The translations under genes were made by a program, and so were the position numbers. The notes below the pieces were generated by a model. The model saw only the letters and a list, made by a program, of their open reading frames with translations, was not told where the DNA came from and did not search any database. 64,000 nt of DNA from Apostichopus japonicus (lineage: Eukaryota; Echinodermata; Holothuroidea; Aspidochirotida; Stichopodidae): NCBI RefSeq assembly GCF_037975245.1, contig NC_092568.1, positions 4,857,001-4,921,000 of the forward strand, given 5' to 3'. Position 1 is the first letter of the stretch, and each line of letters begins with the position of its first letter. Of this stretch, positions 1-11,697 are shown piece by piece.

Positions 1-1376
1 TAGCATAATTTGTTTTTGCATTTGGGTCATACAGAGGGTGTTTTGAACCCCCGTGGATCCTGATTCAGGACAATTAATGCTTGATCGGCATTAAACAGTC
101 ATAACATGCACACATACATCAATAGAGCACCAAAAGGCATCAAACTTCTGTTGTATCCTAGCTTACTCTAATTTGATAAATGTCTGATATTAAATTAATT
201 AATATGTCACAAATGTTGTATTGGCTCATGTGGTTAAACCTTTTCAGGTTTGGTAGTGAACTGTACAATATAGCGCCAAAATAATGACATACAATCTCCA
301 ATAAAAAAAAATGGAGCCAGTAATCCCATAAACATGTAGGTGTCACAATAAAAGATCATCCAATTAACTCAATGCCTAAGCATAGTTCAGTTGTACACTA
401 TACAGTCTACACTTAACCAATATGGTGAATGTTTATCACCTTTGTAGTGGAGCTTCCACATAAACCTCTCAAGATGATAATTTATTTTATATATGACTTA
501 CAGTGTGGCATTCGCTACTCATCATATTGCTTTCAACTATTGTTTTGCACAGATTTGGTTGTACTGATATCTCATCTCTGACCACCAATGGAGGGAGTAT
601 GTATGAAGTTAACAGAATACATGTCTAGACGATTTTCGTAGCAGTTAACTTGTTACCGACAATAATCTTGTCTTTCACTCTAACATATCATCAGAGAAAA
701 TTTCGTCGGCTGCTACACGATTAAGCAAAGACAGGCCATTGACCTTTCACTGCCAGTCGTTCGGTGGAAATCTATATATTTGCAGTTCAAGTTGAAGGGA
801 TGTGACGCTCGAAATTCTTTATCACTTCATTACTTCATTAAATAACAAATAAGAAGGCGTGTTTCTTAGTTCTGGAAATTGTGTTCAAGATAAGTTCTCA
901 TAGTAAAACATATAACCGACCATATTCGGCTTCCTGTTGTAACTTTTGCTGTTATGGAGTTCTGTGTAAGTCTTAACGAAAAACCCGTTGGATACATGAG
1001 AATCAGCTATTTTATTTGTAATTTACAATCAAGATTAAACTATTGACGGTATCAAGTTACACATTAAAGCATTATATAAGTAATCCTACTGTTTGTGGAA
1101 AGCAGTTCAAGGGGGGAATTCTAATAGGGAAACTTCTGCATGGTTTTATTGAGGTCTTTACAAACTCCAAGGAGGATGTACTTCATCCGGATTATGAGAG
1201 TTTCAAGTACATATTGTTTGAAGAAGAGTGACAGTAGTATATCATTCTAATTAAGCAATACCTCCCTGCTTGAAGGATGCTCTAGAAAGCATGGATTATC
1301 TTTAGTTGCATCAGAGCTACAAAGGGAGAGTCATCATTCCAGTTAAATTTCCCCATGCAGGGGGTAGGAAGTGGGG
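1..1376. other. AT-rich non-coding region
   Basis: No convincing gene, RNA or mobile element is visible here. The longest open frames are about 60 codons, contain no recognisable domain and lack paired splice signals. The composition resembles the other non-coding parts of the window. Confidence 0.5.
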
Positions 1377-1490
1377 GGTGGGCACACAACATCAGAGGGA
1401 CATTTTCTCATTCCACAACCACCACTCGTTATGCTATAAACCGATACACACCGGCCATATCACTTAAATATATATGATGTGTTAGTATGT
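1377..1490 (+). repeat. Dispersed repeat, copy 1
   Basis: A block of about 115 bp containing ACCACCACTCGTTATGCTAT and ending in ATATATATGATGTGTTAGTA. It recurs in the same orientation at about 11585-11697 with few differences. The two copies sit in unrelated flanks, so this is a dispersed repeat or remnant of a mobile element. No terminal structure or coding capacity is seen. Confidence 0.7.
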
Positions 1491-3381
1491 TATCAATACT
1501 ATTGATTGAGATTGTTTATTGTTAACCGTGCTACAAAAATATATGGGATGACATTTTAAAATAGCATGTACAGACAGTGCCCCCCCCCCCGGCTCCCTGA
1601 TCCCATGTATATTCATTTTTCACTCTTTGCCCAGTCTGATATAGATTCAGAATATTGTGTTTGTGCATGACTATCATCCAATTTCATGTTTTGATTTTTA
1701 CTATATTCACTTTCTTTGAACAAACTTTTCTCTACAAAAATGACATATTTAAAGTGTGAGAAACATGATGAGACAAAAAATCTAGCATATTGCATCCTGC
1801 TCTGTCCTATTTGCTTTATTCTTTCCCTTGTTTGGCTTTGTTTTGTTTCCTGTATGTTTGCAGCTCTTTTGAAGAGGATATCGTTCTAAAATATCTTTTC
1901 TAATTTGAACTACTTTTGTCCAATAAGAAACATTCATAATAAGAAACAACGAACCTTTTATCACTGGATTTTCCTGGAATGCCATTTGTCTATACAAATG
2001 AAAATTTGCTTCATGCATGGCCATCACAACGGGACTTAGGGGCAGGGGTGGGGGGAAGGCCCTCCACCTTGTTGAGAGGGAGACCACCCTGACTCAACGA
2101 TTAAGTGACAAAAATAAGGAAGTGTAAAAAAGGAAACAATAAGTAGTAATGAAAGTCAATAAATAGGTGTCAGGCCCGTACGGAGAGGGTTGAGGCAGTG
2201 ATGATATTTTCAAGGTCAGAGAAGTATCTTCCAGCTACTTCATGGTTGTTATTAGCAACAAAAATATTTTGGAACACATCACAGATAGGTACGGACTTAA
2301 GAGGACCCTTTCCAAGGACACAAATCGATAACTTACCATCCCAACTCCTCCCCCTCCCCCATCCTTGCACTCAAAATTATGTGTATGGGCCTGAGTGTTG
2401 TATACAGCTTTGCCAATTTCGTTTAAGATGTAACTTCAAAAATCCTTCGGTTCCCGTCCAATTATGAGCTTTATGCATGAAGGAAATTTCATATTGGCTA
2501 GGCAATTCTCGTAGACCGATGAAGTACAGTTACCATAATTGCCAAATCTTACCCACTGAGTGTTGGGGAAATACGGCTACAATGAAACTGTTAACTCCTT
2601 TAAGTTCGTATTCTTTTACCTCTGCAATTATCATTTTTTGTTGTAGCTGTTGCCTGCCCTATCCCGTAACTGCCCTCCGTTGGGGAGGAAGTTAGGTTTA
2701 TGCGATCTCTCCCTCTGTAGAGATGACTATGAACGCAATTTAGTGGCCGAATACAACATGCAATATAAAATAGCAGCAATCACAACAAAAACATTAACAT
2801 CTTCTACAGATGGAAGACTTGTTTCTTTTTCTTCTTTTTTTACCCCTTCTATTTTTTGTTTTGCAGCAACGCACAACGTCTCATTTATTTCCTGTAACAT
2901 TTAACTATGTGTGCATCTGCCCTAATTATTGATATAATGAACTTAATTGCCCTTTAAATGTCGAAATGCCTAAATTGTATGCGGGACAAAATATGCTATG
3001 AGGTATTTGCGGACATTCTGTACCAGCTGGTACGCTGTGAGGTGGGGACAGAATTTTCAGCAGATAATGTCCGACCGGACTAAATGTGCTGGTACAAAGT
3101 GTCCCCGCGGACCCTCTTTACAGGGGGACACTCTGTACTGTCACACCGGCGTTACCCCACCCCCGCCCACTCGAACTTTTTCCCCTCAGCCACCCTCCCC
3201 GATGAAAAAGTATGGTTTCGCCACCGCTGATTCCGCAGTGTTGCGTTCCGAGGGCTCCTTAGCACGGCCAGGATTACTGTAAGAAGATCTGTACTTAAAA
3301 ATCGTTGCTAGCCTGTATAACAACTACCCGTAGAACTAGAGACCAGGTCAGGTTATAAGCACAATTAGGAAGGCTCTCCGC
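1491..3381. other. Non-coding region
   Basis: Short open frames only, none with a domain or conserved neighbour. A C-rich patch near 3150-3250 contains a segment (GATGAAAAAGTATGGTTTCG, followed by CCACCGCTGA) that resembles one at about 4935-4965. Both look like termini of a hAT-like MITE family. Nothing else is recognised. Confidence 0.4.
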
Positions 3382-3691
3382 ACAGGAATACTTTTTTAAG
3401 AAAAAGTCGCCCAGGAAAGAACCTGGGCACGAAAACCAAACTACTGAACGACGGATCCGCTTCTAACCCCAGTCCCCTTGCATCGGGACTGTGATTGTGT
3501 GATCATCGTCAGGTGTGTATCACCCTTCCCTGAAAAAACAGATACTACACATGATCTTAGCCAAAAGGCCGAGAAGCGAAGGACAGGAATACTTTTTAAG
3601 AAAATTTCGCCCAGAAAAGAACCTGGGCACGAAAACCAAACTACTGAACGACTGATCCGCTTCAAACCCCAGTCCCCTTGCATCGGGGCTG
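3382..3691 (-). mobile_element. U2-snRNA-headed repeat, partial tandem dimer
   Basis: On the minus strand the order is a 109-nt tail (3691-3583), a U2 snRNA 5' segment (3580-3539), a linker of about 48 nt (3538-3491), then a second copy of the tail (3490-3382). The tails are about 90 percent alike and each carries a hairpin built from GCCCAGG and CCTGGGC. The arrangement fits two tandem head-linker-tail units with the first head lost. snRNA-headed SINEs are a described class (SINEU elements of crocodilians), but whether this family is one of them is inference. A decayed duplicated U2 locus is the main alternative. Confidence 0.6.
3539..3580 (-). pseudogene. U2 snRNA 5' domain (partial)
   Basis: Read on the minus strand, TCGCTTCTCGGCCTTTTGGC is followed by TAAGATCATGTGTAGTATCTG. 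This matches the 5' end of metazoan U2 snRNA with one substitution (CAAG to CATG) and keeps the branch-site-pairing GTAGTA. Beyond it the similarity to stem-loop II is faint, and the Sm site and stem-loops III and IV are absent. It therefore cannot be a functional U2 gene as it stands and is better seen as the head of a repeat. Confidence 0.75.
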
Positions 3692-4072
3692 GAATTAAGT
3701 GTATGTAATTGCAAGTCTTTAAAGGATTGCTTTTTTTAGATCATGTAGCTCTGGTTCATATAATGAGCAATAGAACAATACAACATGTGAGGTACAATCC
3801 CTTTAACTATTTATTTAACAACAACAATATTATTCCCCCCCCCCCAAACATATGCAGATATGTCGTAGACATTAAATTCACTGATAATACCGATTTACTA
3901 AAACCATAACTCTCTTAATTAGACTATAAAACACATCAATTAACATTTGACCCTCCAAAATTACATTCCAATAGACTATGAATATTCATGACATGGCTGG
4001 CTATGTAGCTAAGTGCACACCCTCCTACGGAGGAGTATAAAGATCATTTACGTTACAGCATTTTGCTGTATT

Positions 4073-4336
4073 CTACTGTACTGCACTATACCTCACTTCG
4101 AAAAATTTGGCTACCAAACCGAATAGGATAAAGTTGAAGATAACGCTGATGGTAAAGAGGCTAATAACGATCCAGTTATCCACTCTCTATTTACTCATTT
4201 GGTGTTGTTGACGGTGACTGTGAAGGTGCAGTAAACGTGGATGACTCCGTTAAAGGATTCCTATTATCCGATAAAGGATTCCCATTATCCGATGAGGGAT
4301 TCCCATTATCCGATGAAGGATTCCCATTATCTGTCC
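4073..4336 (-). pseudogene. Broken stalk/transmembrane exon of the Ig-receptor family
   Basis: After a splice acceptor (CAG at 4339-4337) the phase-1 frame starts Gly-Thr-Asp-Asn-Gly-Asn-Pro and contains repeats of the 7-residue unit SSDNGNP, from a 21-bp DNA repeat. It then has a Ser/Pro/Thr stalk (APSQSPSTTPN). A stop and a frameshift follow. In the shifted frame the transmembrane part resumes (DNWIVISLFTISVIFNFILF), ending at 4073. It is paralogous to the exons at 5021-5178 and 55592-55860. The break makes a functional membrane anchor unlikely. Confidence 0.65.
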
Positions 4337-4489
4337 CTGGAAATAAACAAATTATTCAATGTCAGAGCCATGTCCTGAGAAAAAAAAACACTTGATAGAA
4401 TGATCGATCGACACATGTTGGTTTCCTACTTCCTATTATGCTATATTATGAGTGACATATAACCTACTTGAAAATTTTGGAACATTTGA

Positions 4490-5460
4490 GTACAATTTTA
4501 AATGGCTAAAGTCTCCGCCGATTGAATCAAATTTGAAAGCTCTGAAGCCTCTAAGGTCTACCATATCGTATAGGGGCTCTATAGCGGGCCCCTGGACCCC
4601 AACTCAGATAGCGCGCAGCGTATTCCTTGACAGGTCAATCAATTGAATCCGCCCCACGCCCTAACATGAAATCCGGGCTACTCGACTTTCGCTGCAATAT
4701 ATCCAGTTCATATTTTAAGTTGAAGGACTATCCCTTAAACAATTTAGAGGACGGAACTCTGGAATAAACTGTTCAATTTTGGTAGAGAAAGATAACAGTA
4801 TATACCGATACCATGAATTCAAGTGTTTGGGAACGGGGCATATTGCAAAAGTACCTCAAATGACCGAACTGGTCGCGTGACAATTTGCCCTCCCCTACTC
4901 GAACTCTTTGCCCCCCCCCTGAGCCCCCCACCTGATGAAAAGTCTGGTTACGCCACTGCTGATTGTGCAGTTTTACTGTACCTTACTCCCGCCTTCTTTC
5001 CTCTTACATGCCTGGCTCCGCTAAGTATCGGCTATTAGGATAAAGCGGATGATCAGGAGGCTGATAACGATCCAATAACTACCGCACTTTCTATTAGCTT
5101 CTTTTGGTGATGTTGACGGTGACTGTGAAGGTACAGGTGACGTGAATGACTCCGATGAAGGATTCACAATATCTGTCCCTGGAAATAAATGAATTATTCA
5201 ATGTCAGAGCCATGTCTTGAGAAAACAAACACTTACCGCATTTGTAATAAAATATCTGAAACTAACATAGAACAATCGATCCGTCCGACGAGTCACCAAA
5301 CATTTCAAAGGCTGGGCCTATTACAGTTTCTATCAAACTTATGCAGAACACTGATATTTTACAACATTAAAGTTCGTGAAGGGTGCAATACTTCTAAACA
5401 TATGACTACGGCTGTTTGTGAACCACACCCTCATAGCAGTTTGTCTTTATAAAACGCTAT
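4490..5460. repeat. Segmental duplication C, left copy
   Basis: This block matches about 55180-56120 over nearly its whole length, including GGAACGGGGCATATTGCAAA and the run around GATAGCGCGCAGCGTATTC. It contains one stalk/TM exon of the Ig-receptor family. The duplication links the two ends of the window and shows that receptor pieces spread with their flanks. Confidence 0.75.
5021..5178 (-). CDS. Stalk/transmembrane exon, Ig-like receptor family (copy 1 region)
   Basis: Last-exon candidate. The acceptor CAG ends at 5179 and the phase-1 frame runs from Gly-Thr-Asp-Ile-Val-Asn-Pro through a Ser/Pro stalk (SFTSPVPSQSPSTSP) and a Cys-containing hinge to a hydrophobic segment (YWIVISLLIIRFILIADT) that ends directly at the stop. 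The phase matches the donor of the truncated Ig exon at 6880-7227, so the two could be spliced. Oddities are an Arg within the membrane segment and no cytoplasmic tail; a hydrophobic C-terminus could act as a GPI-attachment signal. Whether it is transcribed is unknown. Confidence 0.5.
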
Positions 5461-6712
5461 TAATGACTTTAAGACTAGATACCGTAAGATTTGTTTTATT
5501 TTTTAATGTAATGCGGCATGGAATTCCATATTTTAGGACCAATGTATTTATAAAAACGTTGGCTGTTTTGAGACAACAAAAAAGAACGACAGAGAAGGGT
5601 ATCTTTGGATCGTGAATGATAAACTAAATTGAGTTCGATGAAGTAGTTGTTGAAATAATGACGGAGCATATTATGTTCATATTGATAAACAAACGTAGCA
5701 GTAACATTTATTTCGTCAAAGCCACAACTTGAAGTTTTGAGGTTACAGATACACTTCCTAATTTCTTCCTCGTCGGTTGGGATAAGGAATAAAATGGCAG
5801 GATTTGCAGTATGAAGAAAATCGTTAAAGGAGTGATAGCTACCTTGTAGTCGATCATCTATAGAGACGGTCCGATATTGATGAAATAATTATTAAGTATG
5901 GTGCAAATATCAGTGGGATCGTCATATTTGATATAATTATAGTGCATCTTCTAAGGAAAATGGTTGGTGGATTGGTTAAATTCCTTTTATAAATGAATTA
6001 ACGTTTGGTATGATTAAAGTCGCCTAAAAGCGAAAAAATGAAGTCTTTTAGCCGTTCTAATAACAGTATTTAGTCTATTACGAAATCTAACGTAATCGCG
6101 GCGGTTGTTGTCATTTGGATGCTTAACGTAAATTTTGTACAATTTTTGCTTGGAACGACAATAATTAGAAATGACACTGGTGCACTAAAACTTGCTTTTA
6201 CCAGGGTAGTGACGTTCCAACGGAAAGTATAGTGGGTTGAGGAAAATTCTCGAAAAATGAAGAATATACAGAGTCAACATCATTATGGTTTAAGATTTCA
6301 TCCCAATTTTCATTGTTAATTTTATCATAAAAAAGGCTTAGTTTTCACATCAGTTATCGGGCGCAAAATAATGTAGGTCACTATGTCAACCATTTATCCA
6401 CAGAGGAAAATATTATTTCTACAAAGCTGCATTTGAATGAAACCCTACAGGGAACGTTGCCAGCTAAGCGAGCAATCTAAATGTATCATGTTTCAAGGAT
6501 TAAAGAATAAGAATATAGTATAGTAACCTTTAGTAAAGCTTTAAAAACCAAATGTTCTGATGACGTCACATATCACCTACTGCACTGTGGTCCACTTCCT
6601 AGAGTTGGAGGTTTAGCCAGTCAAAATAGGTTACATTCAAGAAACCATATTTAGAGTTAGGGACAAGTAACTGAGATGGGGGTTCTAACTAATAGTGTTG
6701 AATATTTACCCT
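5461..6712. other. Intron-like non-coding region
   Basis: Lies between the copy-1 Ig exon (minus strand, right) and its candidate stalk/TM exons (left). No open frame with a recognisable domain and no clear repeat structure was seen. Confidence 0.4.
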
Positions 6713-6850
6713 TTAGTGTAAGCCGCATATTGTCTGCCATGGGAATATCACTTTAAGGAAGTAGGGAAACTTTCTTAAGGATATACAATCATTAGCATGT
6801 ACAGATAGAAATACTAGGAAGACCAGCACCAAGTTAAATCTTCCTTTTAA
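6713..6850 (-). other. Hydrophobic segment downstream of copy-1 Ig exon
   Basis: If the intron after 6880 is retained, the frame stays open through a hydrophobic stretch (FNLVLVFLVFLSVHANDC) and stops at 6713. A related sequence occurs at 34013-34126 on the plus strand and in fragments at about 33530-33588 and 33880-33940. It may be an alternative hydrophobic C-terminus made by intron retention, or a captured signal-peptide exon. Confidence 0.35.
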
Positions 6851-6879
6851 TCTACTGTCACTCAGTAAGATCATCTTAC

Positions 6880-7227
6880 CATTCAGTTGTAATGTAGCAG
6901 ACGACACGTCACTAAAGCCAGATCCCGGGAGAGTAACAAGACACATTAGACATTGCGGATACTCGATTTGGCCGCTATAGCTGGTAACTTTAACTCGGAT
7001 AGTCACAGATGAATTGCACACATCGAAGATACATGACGAGGAAGCTGATGTGTCAATGATCGTCACATGTTGGTGAAGTACTTTCCATGAGATTTCTGCT
7101 GCAGGACGGGTGTTATTGACAACACATGTCAAGATTGCGTTACCATCGTCAGCAGCAATATTACATGTTTTTTTATTTTGACATTGTTCAACGAATGATA
7201 CACTACTGTCATCCGGTGTTTTGTAAC
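6880..7227 (-). pseudogene. Truncated third-Ig-domain exon (receptor copy 1)
   Basis: The frame encodes an Ig-like domain closely matching the third domain of the 19200-23507 gene: KTPDDSSVSF, then Cys in LTCVVNN, Trp in EISWKVL, and paired Cys in CLMCLVTLPGSGF, ending LQLNG at a good donor (G|GTAAG at 6880). Similarity to the paralogues stops abruptly at about 7227, where unrelated sequence and a TA array begin, so the signal, V and second-Ig exons are gone. The donor phase (1) fits the stalk exon at 5178. Read-through past the donor meets a hydrophobic stretch before stopping at 6713. Confidence 0.7.
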
Positions 7228-7282
7228 TAAGCAACTTAATCCTAGTGGAATGTTTGTAACAAGGGACATCGAAATAAGTCGC

Positions 7283-7322
7283 TATATATATATATATTTA
7301 AATTAATATATATATATATATA
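7283..7322. repeat. (TA)n microsatellite inside an inverted repeat
   Basis: A short TA array flanked by inverted copies of TGTTACAAACATTC-like sequence. The right flank (about 7325-7395) is the reverse complement of about 24424-24530, while the left flank matches 24524-24560 directly. It marks the breakpoint that truncated receptor copy 1. Confidence 0.65.
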
Positions 7323-7399
7323 TGTTACAAACATTCACTTGGGATGCGTCATGTGAATAAGCAACCCATAATTGTGACATTTAGTCCCTGTTTAGCATT

Positions 7400-10300
7400 T
7401 AAATTAGACTTAATTGACGAAACATTACCGGACATTGATGTATCCTATATGTGTGGTTGCAATACACAGCGAAAGAAACATTAAACATGTCTTATTTTGA
7501 GAATACTAAATCAATATAAGAGAGATTTGACACTTCGAATACGTAAAATTCGATACGGGTAAGTCCACTAAAAGAGGTCCCTCCATTGCAGTCACAAACA
7601 TGATTGCGAAGCACTATTCAAGTGTGAATAATCCTGTGCATAAAATTGAAATCAATTGTTCGGTTAGGAAAATAACAACATTTTACCGTCCTGTCCGCTC
7701 ACTGCACAACTGTGATTTAAGAACACATTACAACAAATTTTTAACACTAATTTGAATGCAAATCTCAAACGTCCATATAGTTTATGGTGCTGATAGCTCA
7801 CATTAAATGTTGAAAACATTGCCATGTCCCGATTAAAACTAATGCTTATTTAGCCCAGAAGCATTTAACACTTACAACGAAAAATTTCCGGGAATTGATG
7901 TATCCTTGTGGTTGCCATACACGGCGAAAGAAACATTAAACATATGGAATTTCGCGGATACTAAATCGTAAGAGAGAGATTGTTACACTTCGAATACGCA
8001 TAACTCGATACCGGTAAGTCTACTAAAAGAGGCCCACCCACTTTGTATTATTTCTATGCCTGTACCAACAGTTTACAACAATACGTTGGTCTTGTGTACG
8101 TAGTGCGTCGTGAGTAAACATTTACATGAACTGATAAGTAACTGAAGTGGATAACGCATAATATTCTAAATATAATCGACTTGCAGCCAGCAAACTATTT
8201 CGATGACTATTGCGAAACATATTCCCCACTAAATGTAAGTAGTCTTTGAATAAATGCCATGAATGTCTATTGCAAGTTCCAAATGAACCGTTTTAGTATT
8301 CAGACATGTTAAAATGACTCGATAGTGTTTCTTTGTCGTATTACGTTCACAATCATAGGAGAAAAATAATCTTCACTTTGTTCCCAATGATGAATTTTTC
8401 AGCGTAATTCCTCATTTTTTTCATATATTTATTGATCAATGTATCAGTTTGCTGAAAATTCTTAAATTTATGACGCTTTGATGGAAAATAATTTTCCAGG
8501 ATATGTTGAATTCCTCACATATTAGGTTCAAGCGATCTGTCATTTTGCTACAAATTGTCTGCATATGATTGAAAAATTGATCGTTTTGCTGACAATTGCT
8601 ACTCTCTTCCCCCAACAATCTTAACTTTTTGGCAGCACCTTGCTATGTTTCCTTAGCAAGGTGGAATGGGAGACAGTATCGGGAAAACACGTTTGCTTAT
8701 ATGATAGACTGTTTGTATGCATGGGTAAATTATCTCCCGTAAAATTTCTTTATCTCCTACAAATTAAGCCTGGGTAAACTATCTCGCATAAAATTCTTGA
8801 CTTATCAGAAGTCAAAAATGTACTGTCTGTCGTTGAAAGTTACAACAAATCTAATAGAAACTAGGAAGAAAATATAATTATCAATGTAAAACAAGAACAC
8901 GCGGTCACACACACACACACATTTCTATTGATCAGCAGGTAAGTCCGCCACATATCATTATGTCAATCTGTGGTACCCCCAATGAACTCAGACCAACCAC
9001 CAAGTTTCAGTTCATTACCTCAAGGGTGGTTGGTGCACTAATTCATGTGAAACGCCAAAGGTCACATGATCAAAGGTCAAATGTGTAAGAAAAGCGTTTC
9101 GCAATCTACTCCTTAAACAAAAAGCCGATGGACTTCAAACTTCATAAATATGTGACTGGGCATGGTTTGTAGAGCCTGAGTGACGTATGGAGTCATAGGG
9201 GTAAAATTTCACAGGTCAAATAACCCAACACATCATTTTTGCCATTAAACGTATGTCAAAAGAACAATGTGGCACCAACTTTCATACACAACTTGAATAT
9301 CACAGAATATATGTCTACAGTGCCTAAATTAATATATAACGCCAAATGATAAGACGAACATATATCAGTGAAAGCATTGAAAAATACGCATTCATGAACG
9401 ATAGTAAAGGTTTTCAGCTTGTTCTGCCTAATTTCTTTCACGATAATGCTAGAGAAAAGCCTCAATCACTGTGTGCAAATACGTCTGGGGTAAAGATCAC
9501 ATATTTACTTACCACTGTGTTATCTTTGACAAAGATATTGTTAGAGCAATGTCAATACCGTACACCTATATGATATTTATTTCACTGCTGCCCTTTGTTG
9601 ATCTTTGGTTTCTTGTTTAAGTACGATTCTGCAAGACTTCAAAAGTAGGGGAAATATATGAAGTATACCACGTAATAAATATTAGCATTGTGAACCAACC
9701 TTCGAGACAGAACACGTGGACAACCATGTGGGAGTTAAACACACCAAGGCACCTACATATTGATGGTACAGGAAGATGGAAGATTACAATTTCGTTGCAT
9801 TTTTTTAATAAATCCATTAGAGTACGTTGGCTGATATTCCACAAAATATCCATTTATGCCATAAACCGTACTTTAATTGAGATAATTATTTAATTATAAT
9901 ATGTGTATTTTATGTAGGACTGTATGTGTGTACAAATCTGTGTGTGATATGTGTTTGGTGTTAATTCCATGTAGCTTAAAGCGATTGTGAACGGTTCGTT
10001 GTTGCTGTAGGGTGCGATACAAATAGGTGTGTGGAAAATATCCGGCCAGTCCATACGGTGACACCGCCGTAAAGAGATGTTATCTTGATTTACCTGATCG
10101 CGTTCGGTCACTATCATTGGTTTTGACAGGTATGGAAAAGATAGGTCATACACTTCCATGATCTAAGTCAAATTGTTGCATATATATTTCTTCCTTTTTT
10201 TCGTTACAAGATGTAAGATGCTGTTTAAGGAACTAACTACCCTCATTTTGGTAACTATGCTGTTTCATTGAGACGATTGCGTCATCGTTTCGGTGTGGCT

Positions 10301-10800
10301 TGAGTCATTTGCTTCAATACAGATATGACTCATATAAATAGCTATTGAAACGAAAACAAAGATAAGGACACACAAAGAGACACAGATGCACCGCCACACT
10401 GTCAAACCTAATGTATAGGGATAACTTGTGAAAGTTGAGGCAACTTTCTACGTAGACATAATTAAGTTAATTCAACTAAAAGCTCAATTCAAGTTATTTT
10501 AATTAATTGTGACAGGTCACTATAGTTGAAATAACATGGAAGTGTCTATTCAGTAAGTTACCTTTGGTTTTCAAGTTAAATAAACTGAGCGTTCAAGTTA
10601 TAACAACAAAGCTGATTGAGTTTTATAATGTAATTATTTCTCCCTCAATATATCTACAAAAGAAACCACAACATTGTAGCTTTTCTTGAATTATATGTAC
10701 ATTGATACCCTGGCCCTTCATTAGTAATTATAACCTTCAGTCCAGATGTTGATCGACTATGCATCAACTATTTCTTCTTTGGTAATACTTAACTTGTAAT
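7400..10800. repeat. Segmental duplication block A, copy 1
   Basis: Non-coding block repeated at about 26150-30400, 39225-42350 and 46300-47760. Shared marks include the CGAAACATT..GGCATTGATGTATCC start and the TTGTGAACGGTTCGTTGTTG region. Open frames inside it are short and not conserved in frame between copies, so it is unlikely to be coding. It lies upstream (minus-strand sense) of the receptor genes and helps date insertions found in only some copies. Confidence 0.8.
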
Positions 10801-10859
10801 CATAGCAAAGGATCATTTTTCGCTTACTCGGTCTTGACCTCTGACATTCTAATTGCGAA

Positions 10860-10990
10860 AGCCTGCAAGACACTCGTGCCTATCACAAGACACTTAGATT
10901 AAGGTCTGTGACGCGATGGTCCGGGGTTCGATTTCTACCTTTGCCTGTCCACGAACCGGTCGTGTATGGTAGGCCACAACGGGAAATAAT
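10860..10990 (+). repeat. tRNA-like element within block A
   Basis: Contains a B-box-like GGGGTTCGATTTCTACC preceded by CTGTGACGCGATGGTCC. Related copies lie at about 30440-30560, 30810-30920 and 42370-42500, with a following AAGGACGAAACCGGT-type segment. No intact cloverleaf is formed. It looks like a decayed tRNA-derived SINE carried with the duplication. Confidence 0.45.
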
Positions 10991-11084
10991 TGCTGATTTA
11001 ATGTCCATACGAATTAAAATTATTACCGGTATTTATATTTAATACCGGCATTAATTCTCAGCCAATCATCATGCAGCTTCATAT

Positions 11085-11212
11085 GCCAGTATTAAATATA
11101 ATTAATACGGGCATTATATATAATTAATACGGGCATTATATGTAATTAATACGGGCATTGAATATAATTAATACGGGCATTAAATATAATTAATACGGGC
11201 ATTAAATAGACC
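11085..11212 (+). repeat. Tandem repeat, 22-bp unit
   Basis: About 5.8 copies of a 22-bp unit with core TAATTAATACGGGCATTA. The GGG positions fall at 11109, 11131, 11153, 11175 and 11197, exactly 22 bp apart. A diverged GGTATT/AATACC palindrome precedes it at about 11028-11050. Short minisatellite without coding capacity. Confidence 0.9.
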
Positions 11213-11247
11213 ATATTTGTTTAGTAAGCACTGCAACTTTAGTTGCG

Positions 11248-11538
11248 CTACGTGTAATATGCAATGTTACTAACAAGTTTCCAGCTATTGTGCCGGGCGT
11301 GAAACTTCCCCGTTAGTTCATCCAGAGACACTGATGCGAAATTGTATTCGTCTTCATTCAGGAGTCTTCCAAGCTTTGCATAGCGTAATGCTCTTCGAAG
11401 ATTAACAAACCGGTTTAAAGCATTGCGAACTGGCAAAACATTGGATTGGGAGTCAACATTTGTCAATAACCTACAAGTATCGTTCGCTTCTCGACGAAAA
11501 TCACGGAGATATTGTACTTTGCCTACAATGCGTGCCAT
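11248..11538 (-). CDS. Unrecognised 96-codon open frame
   Basis: A minus-strand frame of 96 residues, rich in Arg, Asn and Leu and probably helical (RNALNRFVNLRRALRYAKLG, then LLNEDEYNFASVSLDELTGK). The composition looks more protein-like than neighbouring frames and it begins with Met-Ala-Arg. I recognise no family, see no splice partner, and find no second copy in the window. It may be a fragment of a retroelement gag-like or host gene. The adjoining right flank is a dispersed repeat. Confidence 0.3.
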   Translation of the reverse strand: MARIVGKVQYLRDFRREANDTCRLLTNVDSQSNVLPVRNALNRFVNLRRALRYAKLGRLLNEDEYNFASVSLDELTGKFHARHNSWKLVSNIAYYT

Positions 11539-11584
11539 TGCGTTGTACTTTGCTTTCTACACAGGAGGAGGAAGCTTCCAAAAA

Positions 11585-11697
11585 GTGGGGGCACAACATC
11601 AGAGGGGCTCTATCTCAATCCACAACCACCACTCGTTATGCTATAAACCGATACACACCGGCCATATCACTTAAATATATATGATGTGTTAGTACGC
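11585..11697 (+). repeat. Dispersed repeat, copy 2
   Basis: Second copy of the block at 1377-1490, in the same orientation and nearly identical over ACCACCACTCGTTATGCTAT and the segment ending GATGTGTTAGTA. Confidence 0.7.

Noticed and set aside
3539-3580. A functional U2 snRNA gene
   Set aside because: Only the first 42 nt match; the Sm site and 3' stem-loops are missing.
11085-11212. CRISPR-like array
   Set aside because: The repeats are directly adjacent without spacers; it is a minisatellite in a eukaryotic context.
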